A stretch of DNA of 64,000 nucleotides. Source: Actinoalloteichus_B caeruleus (GTDB taxonomy: Bacteria; Actinomycetota; Actinomycetes; Mycobacteriales; Pseudonocardiaceae). Positions 15,807 to 24,682 of this stretch are shown one piece after another (positions within the stretch are counted from its first letter, which is position 1; each line of letters starts with the position of its first letter). The stretch is from assembly GCF_000718005.1 (NCBI RefSeq), contig NZ_JODV01000006.1; one strand, 5' to 3'. The translations under genes and the position numbers were made by a program. The notes below the pieces were generated by a model. The model was not told the origin of the DNA. It saw nothing but the letters and a program-made list of their open reading frames with translations, and made no database searches.

Positions 15807-16910
15807 GTGTCCCCCGCCCCCAGCGCACCCCCGGTCGACCAGCTGAACGACCAGCGGGTGCTCCGCGTACGCCCGCTGGCGTCCCCCGCGCTGCTCAAGG
15901 ACCGCCTCCCCCTGACCGACCAGGCCCGGGACGTGGTGCTGCGAGGCCGCCGGGACGTCGTCGACGTCCTCACCGGCCGGGACGAGCGCCTGTTGGCCGT
16001 GGTCGGCCCGTGCTCCGTCCACGACCCCGCCGCCGCCCTCGACTACGCGACCAGGCTCGCCGCGCTCGCCGAGGAGGTCCGGGACCAGGTGCTCGTCGTG
16101 ATGCGGGTCTACTTCGAGAAGCCCCGGACCACCCTCGGGTGGAAGGGCCTGATCAACGACCCGGGGCTCGACGGGAGCTACCAGGTCAACGAGGGCCTCA
16201 CCCTCGCCCGTCAACTGCTGCTGGACGTCCTCGCGCTCGGCCTCCCCGTCGGCTGCGAGTTCCTGGACCCGATCACGCCGCAGTACATCGCCGACACGGT
16301 CAGCTGGGGATCGATCGGCGCCAGGACCGCGCAGAGCCAGGTCCACCGCCAGCTCTCCAGCGGGCTGTCCATGCCGATCGGCATCAAGAACTCCACCGAG
16401 GGTGACGTGCAGTCCGCGGTCGACGCGGTCCGCTCCGCCGCCGCCGAACACGTCTTCACCGGCATCAACGAGGACGGCCAGGCGGCCATCCTCAGCACCA
16501 CCGGCAACGAGGACTGCCACGTGGTGCTCCGGGGCAGCGCCCAGGGGCCGAACTACGACGCCGCCTCCGTGCGGGCCACCCTGGAGCGCCTGGCGGCGGC
16601 CGGGCTCCCGGAACGGGTCGTCGTCGACGCCAGCCACGGCAACAGCGGCAAGGACCACCGACGCCAACCGGTCGTGGTGGCGGACCTCGCGCGGCGGCTG
16701 GCCGGCGGCGAACGGGGTGTGCGGGGTGTGATGCTGGAGAGCTTCCTGGAGGAGGGGAACCAGCCGCTGGCGGACCCGGCGTCGCTGGTGTACGGGCGGA
16801 GCGTCACCGACGCGTGCCTCGGCTGGCCGGACACCGCCGACGTGCTGCGGAGGCTGGCGGCCACCCTCCGGGCGGCCGACCCCACCCGCTCGGGAGCCGG
16901 CACGGGGTGA
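15807..16910 (+). CDS. 3-deoxy-7-phosphoheptulonate (DAHP) synthase, class I (AroG type)
   Basis: It condenses phosphoenolpyruvate and erythrose 4-phosphate in the first step of the shikimate pathway. The 367-residue protein is of the E. coli AroF/G/H type: GPCSVHDP (67-74), MRVYFEKPRTTLGWKG, GARTAQSQVHRQLSSG, KNSTEGD, DASHGNSGK and LESFLEEGNQ are all diagnostic. Most actinomycetes rely on a class II enzyme, so this may be an additional, differently regulated isozyme. A GTG at 15807 with GGAAAGG upstream is chosen; an ATG at 15702 would add 35 unconserved residues. Regulation: an aromatic leader peptide and possible attenuator precede it. Confidence 0.92.
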   Translation: MSPAPSAPPVDQLNDQRVLRVRPLASPALLKDRLPLTDQARDVVLRGRRDVVDVLTGRDERLLAVVGPCSVHDPAAALDYATRLAALAEEVRDQVLVVMRVYFEKPRTTLGWKGLINDPGLDGSYQVNEGLTLARQLLLDVLALGLPVGCEFLDPITPQYIADTVSWGSIGARTAQSQVHRQLSSGLSMPIGIKNSTEGDVQSAVDAVRSAAAEHVFTGINEDGQAAILSTTGNEDCHVVLRGSAQGPNYDAASVRATLERLAAAGLPERVVVDASHGNSGKDHRRQPVVVADLARRLAGGERGVRGVMLESFLEEGNQPLADPASLVYGRSVTDACLGWPDTADVLRRLAATLRAADPTRSGAGTG

Positions 16911-17043
16911 CGGGAGGACGCGGAGGACGCGGGCTGGTCAGCCAGCGGAGGGAGCGCTGGACCGTGCCCCGGTCCGGGGAATCGGCGGGAAAGTGGTCAG
17001 GGGACAACACGCCGATTTCCCAACCGGTCAACGTTCCACCAAT

Positions 17044-17514
17044 TCACACCAGCCCGCTGAATCCGTCGTCGAGGTAGGCCGCGAGATCCGGCCCCGCCGA
17101 ATTCGCCAGCACGTGGCGCACCCACGCTCCCCGTTCGTAGGCCACCACGGCGAGGTCCCAGACCGAACCCATCGTCTGCGACCGCACCTCGCGGAAAGTG
17201 TGCGCGCTGTCGCGGGTCGAGGAGAACCGGCGCTGCACGAGGGTCGCGCTCCGCTCCCACCAGTGCACCTGCGTCAGGCAGTGCTCCGAGGTCTCGTGCG
17301 CCACCACGAACCCGACCCCGTGCACCTCCGAATCGGTCCCGGTCGCCGAGACCACCGAGACGGCCTGCGTGACGGCGGCGTCGATCACCTCACCATCCGG
17401 CTGTCTGGACCGGGCTGATATTCCGTAGCACTTGATCCGCCACCCCGCGACCGCCTCGATTCCCAGGAATCGGATTGGTCTGGGCTGATAGGAGTTCTCG
17501 CCAGCTGCCGACAC
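17044..17514 (-). CDS. Conserved hypothetical protein
   Basis: A 156-residue soluble protein without recognised catalytic motif. It starts near RPIRFLGIEAVAGWRIKCYGI and ends CVWD-like SVWDLAVVAYERGAWVRHVL...GPDLAAYLDDGFSG. This layout is found in a family of uncharacterised actinobacterial proteins (from memory), in which the VWDLAV-ERGAWVRHVL segment is the most constant part. GTG start. Base composition is somewhat lower in GC than its neighbours (for example ATTCCGTAGCACTTGAT). Confidence 0.7.
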   Translation of the reverse strand: MSAAGENSYQPRPIRFLGIEAVAGWRIKCYGISARSRQPDGEVIDAAVTQAVSVVSATGTDSEVHGVGFVVAHETSEHCLTQVHWWERSATLVQRRFSSTRDSAHTFREVRSQTMGSVWDLAVVAYERGAWVRHVLANSAGPDLAAYLDDGFSGLV

Positions 17515-18124
17515 GCCTGAAGATTCTCAACTCGTCGACGGTGTCTGTCGACCCGTGAGAACGGTTCGGACGACAGGATCGACGGGAACTCGCCCACCTG
17601 CCGCCGCCCCGGCGGCCGCCGGGGCGAGCGCCGCGCGGCCGTTCGGACCCGCCGGTCGCGCGGCCCGAGGGCTCGCCCCGCCCGCCGACCACGCGAACCG
17701 ACTCGTTCCCCGCGCCCTGCCGAGCCGGTGGAACGGACGCGCGTCCGGCGGGAGCGCCCGCTCGGGCCCGCCCCGCGCTTCCGGGCCCGGGAGCCGAGGA
17801 GTCGTCCGCCACCCCGCGACGCCGGTGCGCCCCTTCCCGCGCCAGGCGGGCCAGCACCGGGAACCGCCCTCCCCCGAGAAGCGGCGTCGGACAGCCGGGG
17901 GCGAACGGCGGCGCCAGCACCCCTCGCCGCGTCGATCGTGGACCTCCCGAACCCGAACCACCCACGACCAGGGCGCGCCCGGGACACCCGCGTCCGAGAA
18001 GGCCCTCGCGACGGCCCGGGAGTGGGTCGACGACCAGCCGGGGCCGCCCTCGGCCTCACACCCCTCCACCCGCCGCCAGCGCGCCGTTGACCCCCGCACG
18101 GGCACCAGGACCACGCCCGGCCGG
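17515..18124. other. 610-base GC-rich intergenic stretch, no gene supported
   Basis: Several long frames cross this region on both strands, but all translate to Arg/Pro/Gly/Ala-rich sequence with no family resemblance, hydrophobic segments or ribosome-binding site. I see no tRNA, repeat family or strong hairpin. It may be decayed coding sequence or simply spacer. Confidence 0.5.
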
Positions 18125-18931
18125 TCAGCCGCCCGTCGCCAACCGCCAAGCCAGGCTGACCACCGTCGCCACCACCACCGTCAGGAAGACCCGCCGGATG
18201 AACTCGGAGCCCCGCCGGCTCGCCAGCATCGCGCCGGACACGCTGCCCGCCAGGTTGCAGACCGCCATCACCAGGCCCAGCCCCCACAGCACCTTGCCAG
18301 CCGGGATGAAGTAGCAGAGCGCCCCGATGTTCGTCGCGGTGTTGACGAGCTTCGCTGTCGCGGAGGCGTGCAGGAAGGCGTAGCCGACCAGCCCCACCAG
18401 CAGGAACACCAGGAAGGAACCCGTGCCGGGCCCGGCGAGACCGTCCCAGAAACCGATGGTCGCGCCGCCAAGGGAAGCCAGCAGGATCTGGTGCCGGCGG
18501 CCGAAACGCGGCGCCTCGACGCTGCCCAGCGACGGCCGACGCCAGGTGTAGACGCCGACGACGATCAACGCGACCAGCACCACGGAGTTCAACGCGACCG
18601 ACGGGAGCAGGTTCGCGAAGGCCGCGCCGCCCACCGCCCCCAGGAACGCCACGACCGCCATGGGCACCGCCGTGCTCCAGTCGATCCTGGTCCGCCTGGC
18701 ATAGGTCGGGACGGCGGACGCGGTGCCCACCACCGCCGCCACCTTGCTCGTCGCCAGCGAGAAGATCGGTTCCCCTCCCGGCATGACCAGGAGCAGCGCG
18801 GGCAACTGGATCAGGCCACCACCGCCCACGATCGCATCCACCGCCCCGGCCGCGAACGCCGCCGCGCAGAGCAGCAGCAGTGCCGCCAGGGACACGTCGG
18901 CGAAGCCCGGCCAGTTCAGCGCGCTAGTCAC
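18125..18931 (-). CDS. TauE/SafE family sulfite/organosulfonate exporter-like membrane protein
   Basis: A 268-residue membrane protein (formerly DUF81). Two related halves carry the family motifs GAVDAIVGGGGLIQLPALLL (about 30-49) and GFWDGLAGPGTGSFLVFLLV, with about eight hydrophobic segments overall. Members move small anions such as sulfite, sulfoacetate or other C2/C3 acids. No sulfur genes lie beside it here, so the substrate is open. A GTG at 18931 gives the N-terminus TSALNWPGFADVSLAALLLL; longer in-frame starts add charged sequence. Confidence 0.87.
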   Translation of the reverse strand: MTSALNWPGFADVSLAALLLLCAAAFAAGAVDAIVGGGGLIQLPALLLVMPGGEPIFSLATSKVAAVVGTASAVPTYARRTRIDWSTAVPMAVVAFLGAVGGAAFANLLPSVALNSVVLVALIVVGVYTWRRPSLGSVEAPRFGRRHQILLASLGGATIGFWDGLAGPGTGSFLVFLLVGLVGYAFLHASATAKLVNTATNIGALCYFIPAGKVLWGLGLVMAVCNLAGSVSGAMLASRRGSEFIRRVFLTVVVATVVSLAWRLATGG

Positions 18932-19157
18932 TCGAACGAGCGTACGAGGTGCGTGGCGGTGGTTCCGCGATGCCATCGACCGGCCACCACGACCACGCCG
19001 TCGGGTCGCTGGTACCGTTGTCCGCCGTGCCGTGCGGCATTCCGCCAGGGAGGAAACCCGCCACCGCTCGGACGGTTGAGTCACCACTCGACCTCGCGCC
19101 AGGTGGCGGCGCCAACACAGCGCGGCACGAACCACGTCGAGATCAAGGGGTGCCCTC

Positions 19158-19418
19158 GTGGCGAACATCAAGTCCCAGATGAAGCGGATCCGGACCAACG
19201 AGAAGGCCCGGCTGCGGAACAAGGCCGTCCGCTCCTCGGTGAAGACCGCCATCCGCAAGTTCCGCGAGGCCGTGGAGGCCGGCGACAAGGACAAGGCCGT
19301 GCAGCTCAGCCGCGAGGCCAACCGCAAGCTCGACAAGGCTGTCAGCAAGGGCGTCATCCACGCCAACCAGGCCGCCAACAAGAAGTCGGCCATCGCGCAG
19401 CGCGCCAACTCGCTCTGA
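19158..19418 (+). CDS. rpsT: 30S ribosomal protein S20
   Basis: The 86-residue protein starts (V)ANIKSQMKRIRTNEKARLRN from a GTG and is an all-helical, lysine/arginine-rich protein of the S20 family, which binds 16S rRNA early in 30S assembly. Length and sequence are standard. A terminator hairpin follows 22 bases after the stop. It is convergent with holA, the usual neighbour in actinobacteria. Confidence 0.97.
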   Translation: MANIKSQMKRIRTNEKARLRNKAVRSSVKTAIRKFREAVEAGDKDKAVQLSREANRKLDKAVSKGVIHANQAANKKSAIAQRANSL

Positions 19419-19440
19419 CCCGCGGACCGCGGTCACGTCC

Positions 19441-19475
19441 GGTGGGGGCCTCCCGTTCGCGGGGCGGCCCCCACC
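19441..19475 (+). terminator. Terminator after rpsT
   Basis: A perfect 10-base-pair stem, GGTGGGGGCC and GGCCCCCACC, separated by a 15-base loop, followed by GTCGTTCC. It is positioned to end the rpsT transcript. Confidence 0.75.
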
Positions 19476-19701
19476 GTCGTTCCCGCCCCGTCGGCGCCCC
19501 GGACTCCGCCACCGGACCCGGCCCGCGCCCTGGGGGTCACCCCGGGTAGCTCCTCAGTCGAAACCAGGGCCCGCACGCCCGGCGTCCGGACCGGCACAGG
19601 TGAACGGGACGAGGAGCTGGTCCCCACCGGGCGGCGCGCACGACGGCCCCGACGAGGGCAGCCGCGGAGCGTGTGCGGGACATGCGCGGAGTGTGCGCTG
19701 G

Positions 19702-20694
19702 TCAGCGGGCGCGCTGCCCCGCGCGCTGGGCACGCGCCACCTCGAGCACCGCCCGTTCCAGGGCGTACGACGCGTCGGCCGCCTGCCCCTTCACCTCCCC
19801 GTTGAGGGTCGCCACCACCCGCATCGCCCGCACCAGCGAGTCGTCCTCCCAGCCCCGGATCTGGTTGCGCACCTTCTTGACCTTCCACGGCGGCATCCCC
19901 AGCTGCCCGGCCAGCCGGAACGGGTCCCCGCCGCCCGCGCCGCGCACCAGCGCGACCGAACGCACCGCGTCCGCCAGGGCGTCGGCGACCAACACGTGGG
20001 GAACCCCCAGGCTCAGCGCCCACCGCAACGCCTCCAGCGCCCCGGGGACGTCCCCGACCACCGCGCGCTCCGCCACGGCGAATCCGGTGACCTCGGCCCG
20101 GCCGCGGTGGTAGCGTCGCACCGTCGCCTCGTCCAGCGGGCCGTCGTGGTCCGACACCAGCTGCGCGGCCGCCGAGGCGAGCTCCCGCAGGTCCGAACCC
20201 ACCGCCTCGATGAGCGCGTGCACCCCCGCCGCGTCGATGCGTCCCCCCGCCACCCGCACCTCGTTGCGGACGAAGGCCTCCCGATCGGACGCCTTCGTCA
20301 CCTTGGGGCACTCGGTCACCTCCGCACCGGCCGAGCGGAGCGTGGCCGGCAACTGCTTCGCCAGCTTCGACCGACCACCACCCGAGTGCACCACGACCAG
20401 CACGACGCCCTCGGCTGGCGCACGGCAGTAGGCGGCCACGGCCTCGCAGATCTCCGCCCCCGCCTCCTGCGCGGCCTCGAGCACCACCACCCTCGCCTCG
20501 GCGAACAACGACGGGCTGACCAGCTCGGCGAGGTGGGGCGGGGTGAGTTCGGTGGCGCGGAGCCTGGTCAGCTCGGCCATCGGTTCCGCCACGCGCAGCT
20601 GGCGCAGGGTCTCCCGGGTGGCCCGTTCCACCAGCAGTTCCTCATCACCGAGGATGAGCTGGAGCGGGGCTGGCGGAGCGGGCTGGGGGGGCAC
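19702..20694 (-). CDS. holA: DNA polymerase III subunit delta
   Basis: The clamp-loader delta subunit that opens the sliding clamp. The 330-residue protein begins with LILGDEELLVERATRE, the family's first strand and helix, then LTPPHLAELVSPSLFAE, the helicase-like VVVHSGGGRSKLAKQL, and the C-terminal three-helix domain. It sits between rpsT and comEC/comEA as in many actinobacteria, here with thrC inserted between holA and comEC. It is divergent from the thrC riboswitch. Confidence 0.92.
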   Translation of the reverse strand: MPPQPAPPAPLQLILGDEELLVERATRETLRQLRVAEPMAELTRLRATELTPPHLAELVSPSLFAEARVVVLEAAQEAGAEICEAVAAYCRAPAEGVVLVVVHSGGGRSKLAKQLPATLRSAGAEVTECPKVTKASDREAFVRNEVRVAGGRIDAAGVHALIEAVGSDLRELASAAAQLVSDHDGPLDEATVRRYHRGRAEVTGFAVAERAVVGDVPGALEALRWALSLGVPHVLVADALADAVRSVALVRGAGGGDPFRLAGQLGMPPWKVKKVRNQIRGWEDDSLVRAMRVVATLNGEVKGQAADASYALERAVLEVARAQRAGQRAR

Positions 20695-20800
20695 GCCGGG
20701 ATTCTCCCACGCAGGCCCGGACCGTCGCGCTCCCGCATTCCGGACACCGCTGGCCCCGGCCCACCCCCATGCCCTAGCGTGTGCCGCACAACCGAACAGC

Positions 20801-20927
20801 GCTCATCCAGAGGGGTAGAGGGATCGGCCCGACGACACCCCGGCAACCAGCGCCAGTTGGACGTGGCCCCACCACGCCGCTGCCGCACTCGGTGCCAAAT
20901 CCGGCCCGCCCAGCGGGAAAGATGAGG
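20801..20927 (+). promoter_or_regulatory. SAM-I-clan riboswitch upstream of thrC
   Basis: The aptamer core is present in order: CTCATCCAGAGG, GTAGAGGGATCGGCCC, CCCCGGCAACC, and GGTGCCAAATCC, ending GCGGGAAAGATGAG. P1 is formed by CTCATC (20802-20807) with GATGAG (20921-20926). The 3' strand of P1 overlaps the thrC Shine-Dalgarno sequence GAGGAGAGG (20924-20932), ten bases before the ATG. Binding of S-adenosylmethionine would therefore hide the ribosome-binding site: translational repression. The GGCAACC and GGTGCCAAATCC signatures are those of the SAM-I/SAM-IV clan; which subclass cannot be decided by eye. Confidence 0.9.
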
Positions 20928-20939
20928 AGAGGCCTCGCC

Positions 20940-22223
20940 ATGACAGTCACTGCTGGCTCGAGCACGACGCCAGGAACCCGCCGCCCGCTCGACCTCGGCC
21001 CCGCCGTCGCGTTGGCCTCGAAGGAGAGCGGCCACCAGATCCCCCTCGCCCCCGAGTTCGTCTCCCCGGACGACTTCGCTCCGCTGGAGGTCGTGTACGA
21101 CTTCGGTCGCGTCCGCCGAGAGGACATCGAGGCCGGGCCCCGCTCGATCTGGCGGTACAAGCGGTTGCTGCCGGTCCCCAGCGACATCGAGACCATCCCC
21201 AGCACCGACCCCGGCTGCACCAGGCTGGTGCGTGCCGACAGCCTGGCCAGGGAGCTCGGGGTGCGCCGGTTGTGGGTCAAGGACGACACCGGCAACCCGA
21301 CGCACTCCTTCAAGGACCGCGTGGTGGCCGTGGCCCTCGCCGCCGCCCGGGAGTTCGGGTTCCGCGTGCTGGCCTGTCCCTCCACCGGCAACCTCGCCAA
21401 CGCCGTCGCCGCCGCGGCCGCGCGCGCCGGTTGGGACTCGGTCGTGCTGGTCCCCTCCACGCTCGAACGGGCCAAGGTGCTCACCACCGCCGTGTACGAC
21501 GGCACGCTCATCGCCGTCGACGGCAACTACGACGACGTGAACCGGCTGGCCACCGAACTGGCCGCCGAACACGAGGACTGGGCGTTCGTCAACGTCAACG
21601 TGCGCCCCTACTACGGCGAGGGATCCAAGACCCTCGGCTTCGAGGTGGCCGAACAGCTCGGGTGGCGGCTGCCCGAGCAGATCGTCGTCCCGATCGCCTC
21701 GGGTTCCCAGCTCACCAAGGTGGACAGGGCCTTCCGGGAGTTCGGTGAACTCGGCCTGGTCGAGCCAACGCCCTACCGGGTCTTCGGCGCCCAGGCCAAC
21801 GGGTGCTCGCCCGTGGCCTCCGCGTTCAAAGCGGGACTCGACGTCGTCCAACCGGTACGACCGGAGACGATCGCCCGTTCCCTGGCCATCGGCGCACCCG
21901 CCGACGGCCCCTACGTCCTCGACACCGTGCGCCGCACCGGCGGGGCGATCGAGGACGTCACCGACCAGGAGATCGTCGAGGGCATCCGACTCCTCGCCCG
22001 CACGGAGGGCATCTTCACCGAGACGGCGGGTGGTGTCACCGTCGCCACCGCCAAGAAGCTGATCGAGTCCGGACAGCTGGACCCCGACGCCGAAACGGTG
22101 CTGCTCATCACCGGCGACGGCCTCAAGACCCTCGACGCGATCAGCGACCACGTCGGGCCGAAGGCCACCGTGCCCCCCACCGCGCAGGCGGTGCACGAGG
22201 TGCTGGGACAGCCCGGTTCCTGA
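20940..22223 (+). CDS. thrC: Threonine synthase
   Basis: A pyridoxal-phosphate enzyme converting O-phosphohomoserine to threonine. 427 residues. The PLP lysine is Lys125 in NPTHSFKDRVV, the phosphate-binding segment is CPSTGNLANAVAA, and a late GDGLKTLDA is typical of the long actinobacterial form. The ATG at 20940 is set by the riboswitch and its Shine-Dalgarno sequence. O-phosphohomoserine sits at the branch to methionine in some bacteria, which explains control by SAM. Two hairpins follow the stop. Confidence 0.94.
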   Translation: MTVTAGSSTTPGTRRPLDLGPAVALASKESGHQIPLAPEFVSPDDFAPLEVVYDFGRVRREDIEAGPRSIWRYKRLLPVPSDIETIPSTDPGCTRLVRADSLARELGVRRLWVKDDTGNPTHSFKDRVVAVALAAAREFGFRVLACPSTGNLANAVAAAAARAGWDSVVLVPSTLERAKVLTTAVYDGTLIAVDGNYDDVNRLATELAAEHEDWAFVNVNVRPYYGEGSKTLGFEVAEQLGWRLPEQIVVPIASGSQLTKVDRAFREFGELGLVEPTPYRVFGAQANGCSPVASAFKAGLDVVQPVRPETIARSLAIGAPADGPYVLDTVRRTGGAIEDVTDQEIVEGIRLLARTEGIFTETAGGVTVATAKKLIESGQLDPDAETVLLITGDGLKTLDAISDHVGPKATVPPTAQAVHEVLGQPGS

Positions 22224-22231
22224 TCCGGCCA

Positions 22232-22261
22232 GGTCCCGCCCCACGCGACCGGGGCGGGACC
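22232..22261 (+). terminator. Terminator after thrC
   Basis: A perfect 11-base-pair stem, GGTCCCGCCCC and GGGGCGGGACC, with the eight-base loop ACGCGACC, eight bases after the thrC stop. Confidence 0.75.
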
Positions 22262-22292
22262 CCCGGCCCCACCCGAGGACCGCGGAGACCCT

Positions 22293-22323
22293 GACCCGGG
22301 TGGGACGCCGTCCCACCCGGGTC
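22293..22323. terminator. Long hairpin overlapping the comEC stop codon
   Basis: A perfect 13-base-pair stem (GACCCGGGTGGGA and TCCCACCCGGGTC) with a five-base loop. Its right arm includes two bases of the comEC stop codon at 22322-22324, so it forms immediately at the end of that message. It can serve both convergent transcripts. Confidence 0.7.
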
Positions 22324-23647
22324 ACTCGGCGGTAGCCTCCCGCCACACCCGGACCCGAACCCCCTCCGGCCCCGGCCCGACGGCCAGGTGGCCGTTGAGG
22401 TCGGTGCGCACCACCGTCGCGCCCAACGCCCGCAGCTCGGCGATGACCTGGCCGCTCGGATGCCCGTACCGGTTGTCGGCACCCACGCTGATGATCGCGA
22501 CCCGCGGGGCCACCCTGGTGAGGAACTCCGGGAGCGTGTACCGGGAACCGTGGTGCGGCACCTTCAGCACCGGGGCGGCCAGATCCACCCCCGCGCCCAG
22601 CAGGCCCGACTGGGCCGCCAGCTCCGCGTCCCCCGTCAGCAGCACCCGCCCCACCGAGGTGGTGGCCAGCAGGACCAGCGACGCGTTGTTCACCTCCGTT
22701 CCCGACGTCTCGTCGGCCACGTACCCGTCCAGCGGGCCCAGCACGTCGATGGCGAGCCCCGACCACCGCAGCCGCTGCCCCAACCGCAGCTCGACCAGGG
22801 GGACGCCCCTGCCCGCCGCGACGGCCGCGACCTCCTCGTAGGCCCAGGTCGGGGACCTGGCCGGCCCGAGCGCGACCGCTCCCACCCGCCGACCGGCCAG
22901 CACCCCGTCCAGCCCACCCACGTGGTCGGCGTGCAGATGGCTCAGGATGACCAGCGGGACGCGGGTGACCCCCAGACGGCGCAGGCAGTCGCCCACCCCG
23001 GTCAGATCCGGCCCGGCGTCCACGACCACCGCGCGCCCCGGCTCACCGGTCGCCAGCACCAGCGCGTCCCCCTGGCCCACGTCGCAGGCCACGAACGACC
23101 AGTCCGGCCCGGGCCACCCGGGGAAGGCGGTGCGCGCGGGGACCACCATCAACGCGCCACCCAGGACGACCCCGACCGCGGCCACCCGGAACCGGCTCGA
23201 CCGGGCCGCGACCAGGACGACGGCCAACACCGCAGCCAACACCAGACCGCCGCCCGCCCCGGCGGGCCAGGGCAGGGTGGGATGGGAGACACCCGCCGCC
23301 GTCCGACCCACCCAGATCAGCCACGACACCTCCGGCCCGGCCAGCCGGACGAAGAACTCCGCCACCCCGGGAGCCCACACCGAGAGGACGGCCGCGACCA
23401 CACCGAACACCGTGGCCGGCGCGACCACGGGCGCGGCCACGATGTTCGCGACCACGCCGACCAGGCTCACCTCGGCCGACAGGGCCGCCACGACGGGCGC
23501 GGTCGTGACCTGCGCCGCGAGTGGTACGACCAGCGCCTCGGCCAGCCCGGCGGGTACTCCTCGCGTCCGCAGGGCCGCCACCCAGGGCGGGGCGAGCAGC
23601 ACCAGACCACCGGTGGCCAGCACCGACAGCGTGAAACCGGCGCTCAC
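22322..23647 (-). CDS. ComEC/Rec2 competence protein, C-terminal part (split gene)
   Basis: The distal part of the DNA-uptake channel protein. It starts within the ComEC membrane core (SAGFTLSVLATGGLVLLAPPW), continues through several transmembrane segments, and ends in the metallo-beta-lactamase-like domain: DVGQGDALVL, LSHLHADHVGG, LLTGDAE and KVPHHGS. The GTG at 23647 overlaps the stop of the upstream part by four bases (GTGA). In intact relatives the sequence would run on as VDPALAVSAGF, so a one-base deletion relative to an intact gene explains the break. It may be translated by re-initiation, or the gene may be inactive. Confidence 0.8.
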   Translation of the reverse strand: MSAGFTLSVLATGGLVLLAPPWVAALRTRGVPAGLAEALVVPLAAQVTTAPVVAALSAEVSLVGVVANIVAAPVVAPATVFGVVAAVLSVWAPGVAEFFVRLAGPEVSWLIWVGRTAAGVSHPTLPWPAGAGGGLVLAAVLAVVLVAARSSRFRVAAVGVVLGGALMVVPARTAFPGWPGPDWSFVACDVGQGDALVLATGEPGRAVVVDAGPDLTGVGDCLRRLGVTRVPLVILSHLHADHVGGLDGVLAGRRVGAVALGPARSPTWAYEEVAAVAAGRGVPLVELRLGQRLRWSGLAIDVLGPLDGYVADETSGTEVNNASLVLLATTSVGRVLLTGDAELAAQSGLLGAGVDLAAPVLKVPHHGSRYTLPEFLTRVAPRVAIISVGADNRYGHPSGQVIAELRALGATVVRTDLNGHLAVGPGPEGVRVRVWREATAE

Positions 23648-24681
23648 GGCAACGCCGGATCGACCAGCAGCAGCGCGGCCACCGTCGCCGCCAGGGCCGG
23701 CAGGGCCGAGCGCTCCCGGCCGAGCACCAACCCCAGCAGGGTGACGGCTCCCATGCCCGCCGCCCGCAGCACGCTGGGCTCGGGACGAGCGAGCACGACG
23801 AACCCGACCAGAGCCACTCCCGCCGCGACGGCGCTGCCCCTGGGCCCGGCTCCGACGGCGCGGGCGGCCAACAGCACGGCGCCGCACACCACGGCGAGAT
23901 TCGAACCGCTGACGGCCGTGAGGTGGGTCAGCCCGGCGGTCCGGAACTCCTCGACGACCTGCGGGGACTGCTGGCTGGTGTCCCCCACGACCAGGGCGGG
24001 CAACAGCCCGGCCGGTTCCGGGGCCAACACCCGTGCCGCGTCCCGCAGCCCCTCCCGGAGCTCCCCTGCCCCCCGCTGCCACCACGGTGGCTCACTCGGG
24101 TGCCCGGGCGGGTCGCGGGCGCTGACCACCGCCAGCAGGGGTTCGCCGGACCGAGGCGGTGACAGCCGCCCCTCGACCGAGACCTCCTGCCCGGGCAGGA
24201 GCTCGCCCCAGCTGTCGGCGGGCGCGATCACCAGCACTCGTCCTCGCCCTCGTCGCACCCCGGGCTCCCCGGCCACGCGGTACGACTCCAACCGCGCCTC
24301 GACGACCACCCGCTGGTCGGGGCGACCCGACGGCGCACCACCAACGCGGCGAGGGTCGTCGCTGACCACCACCGCCATCGCCGCCGACCGCCCCTCCCCG
24401 GCGGCGACCCGCAGCGGATGCTCGACGGCGTCGCGGACCTCCACCGCCGTGACCACCGCGCTCACCACCGCCAGCCCGGCCACGACCGCCGCCTGGGGCC
24501 AGGTGCGTCGGTACCACGCCGGCCGGCACCACCGCACCACGAGCACCACCAGCGCGGCGACCACCACGGTCCCGACACCGACGAGCGGGGCCAGCCACCA
24601 CTCCCCGAGGATCCCGGTGAGCGCCGTGCCCCAGACGGCGAGGGCGGCGGGGACGAGACGGGCGTCCGTCGCACGTGCCAT
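23644..24681 (-). CDS. ComEC/Rec2 competence protein, N-terminal part (split gene)
   Basis: 345 residues: several N-terminal transmembrane segments, an OB-fold-like extracytoplasmic region (VEARLESYRVAGEPG...VSVEGRLSPP), then the competence core GLTHLTAVSGSNLAVVCG and RAAGMGAVTLLGLVLGRERSALPALA. It terminates after LLLVDPALP where relatives continue into AVSAGF. Its TGA overlaps a GTG that opens the second part. It lies directly downstream of comEA (start one base after its frame's end on this strand), as in the standard com operon. Confidence 0.8.
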   Translation of the reverse strand: MARATDARLVPAALAVWGTALTGILGEWWLAPLVGVGTVVVAALVVLVVRWCRPAWYRRTWPQAAVVAGLAVVSAVVTAVEVRDAVEHPLRVAAGEGRSAAMAVVVSDDPRRVGGAPSGRPDQRVVVEARLESYRVAGEPGVRRGRGRVLVIAPADSWGELLPGQEVSVEGRLSPPRSGEPLLAVVSARDPPGHPSEPPWWQRGAGELREGLRDAARVLAPEPAGLLPALVVGDTSQQSPQVVEEFRTAGLTHLTAVSGSNLAVVCGAVLLAARAVGAGPRGSAVAAGVALVGFVVLARPEPSVLRAAGMGAVTLLGLVLGRERSALPALAATVAALLLVDPALP

Positions 24682-24682
24682 G

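Noticed and set aside
17555..18090. Long plus-strand frames in the 17.5-18.1 kb gap
   Set aside because: Arg/Pro/Ala-rich translations without start signal; typical spurious frames in very GC-rich DNA.
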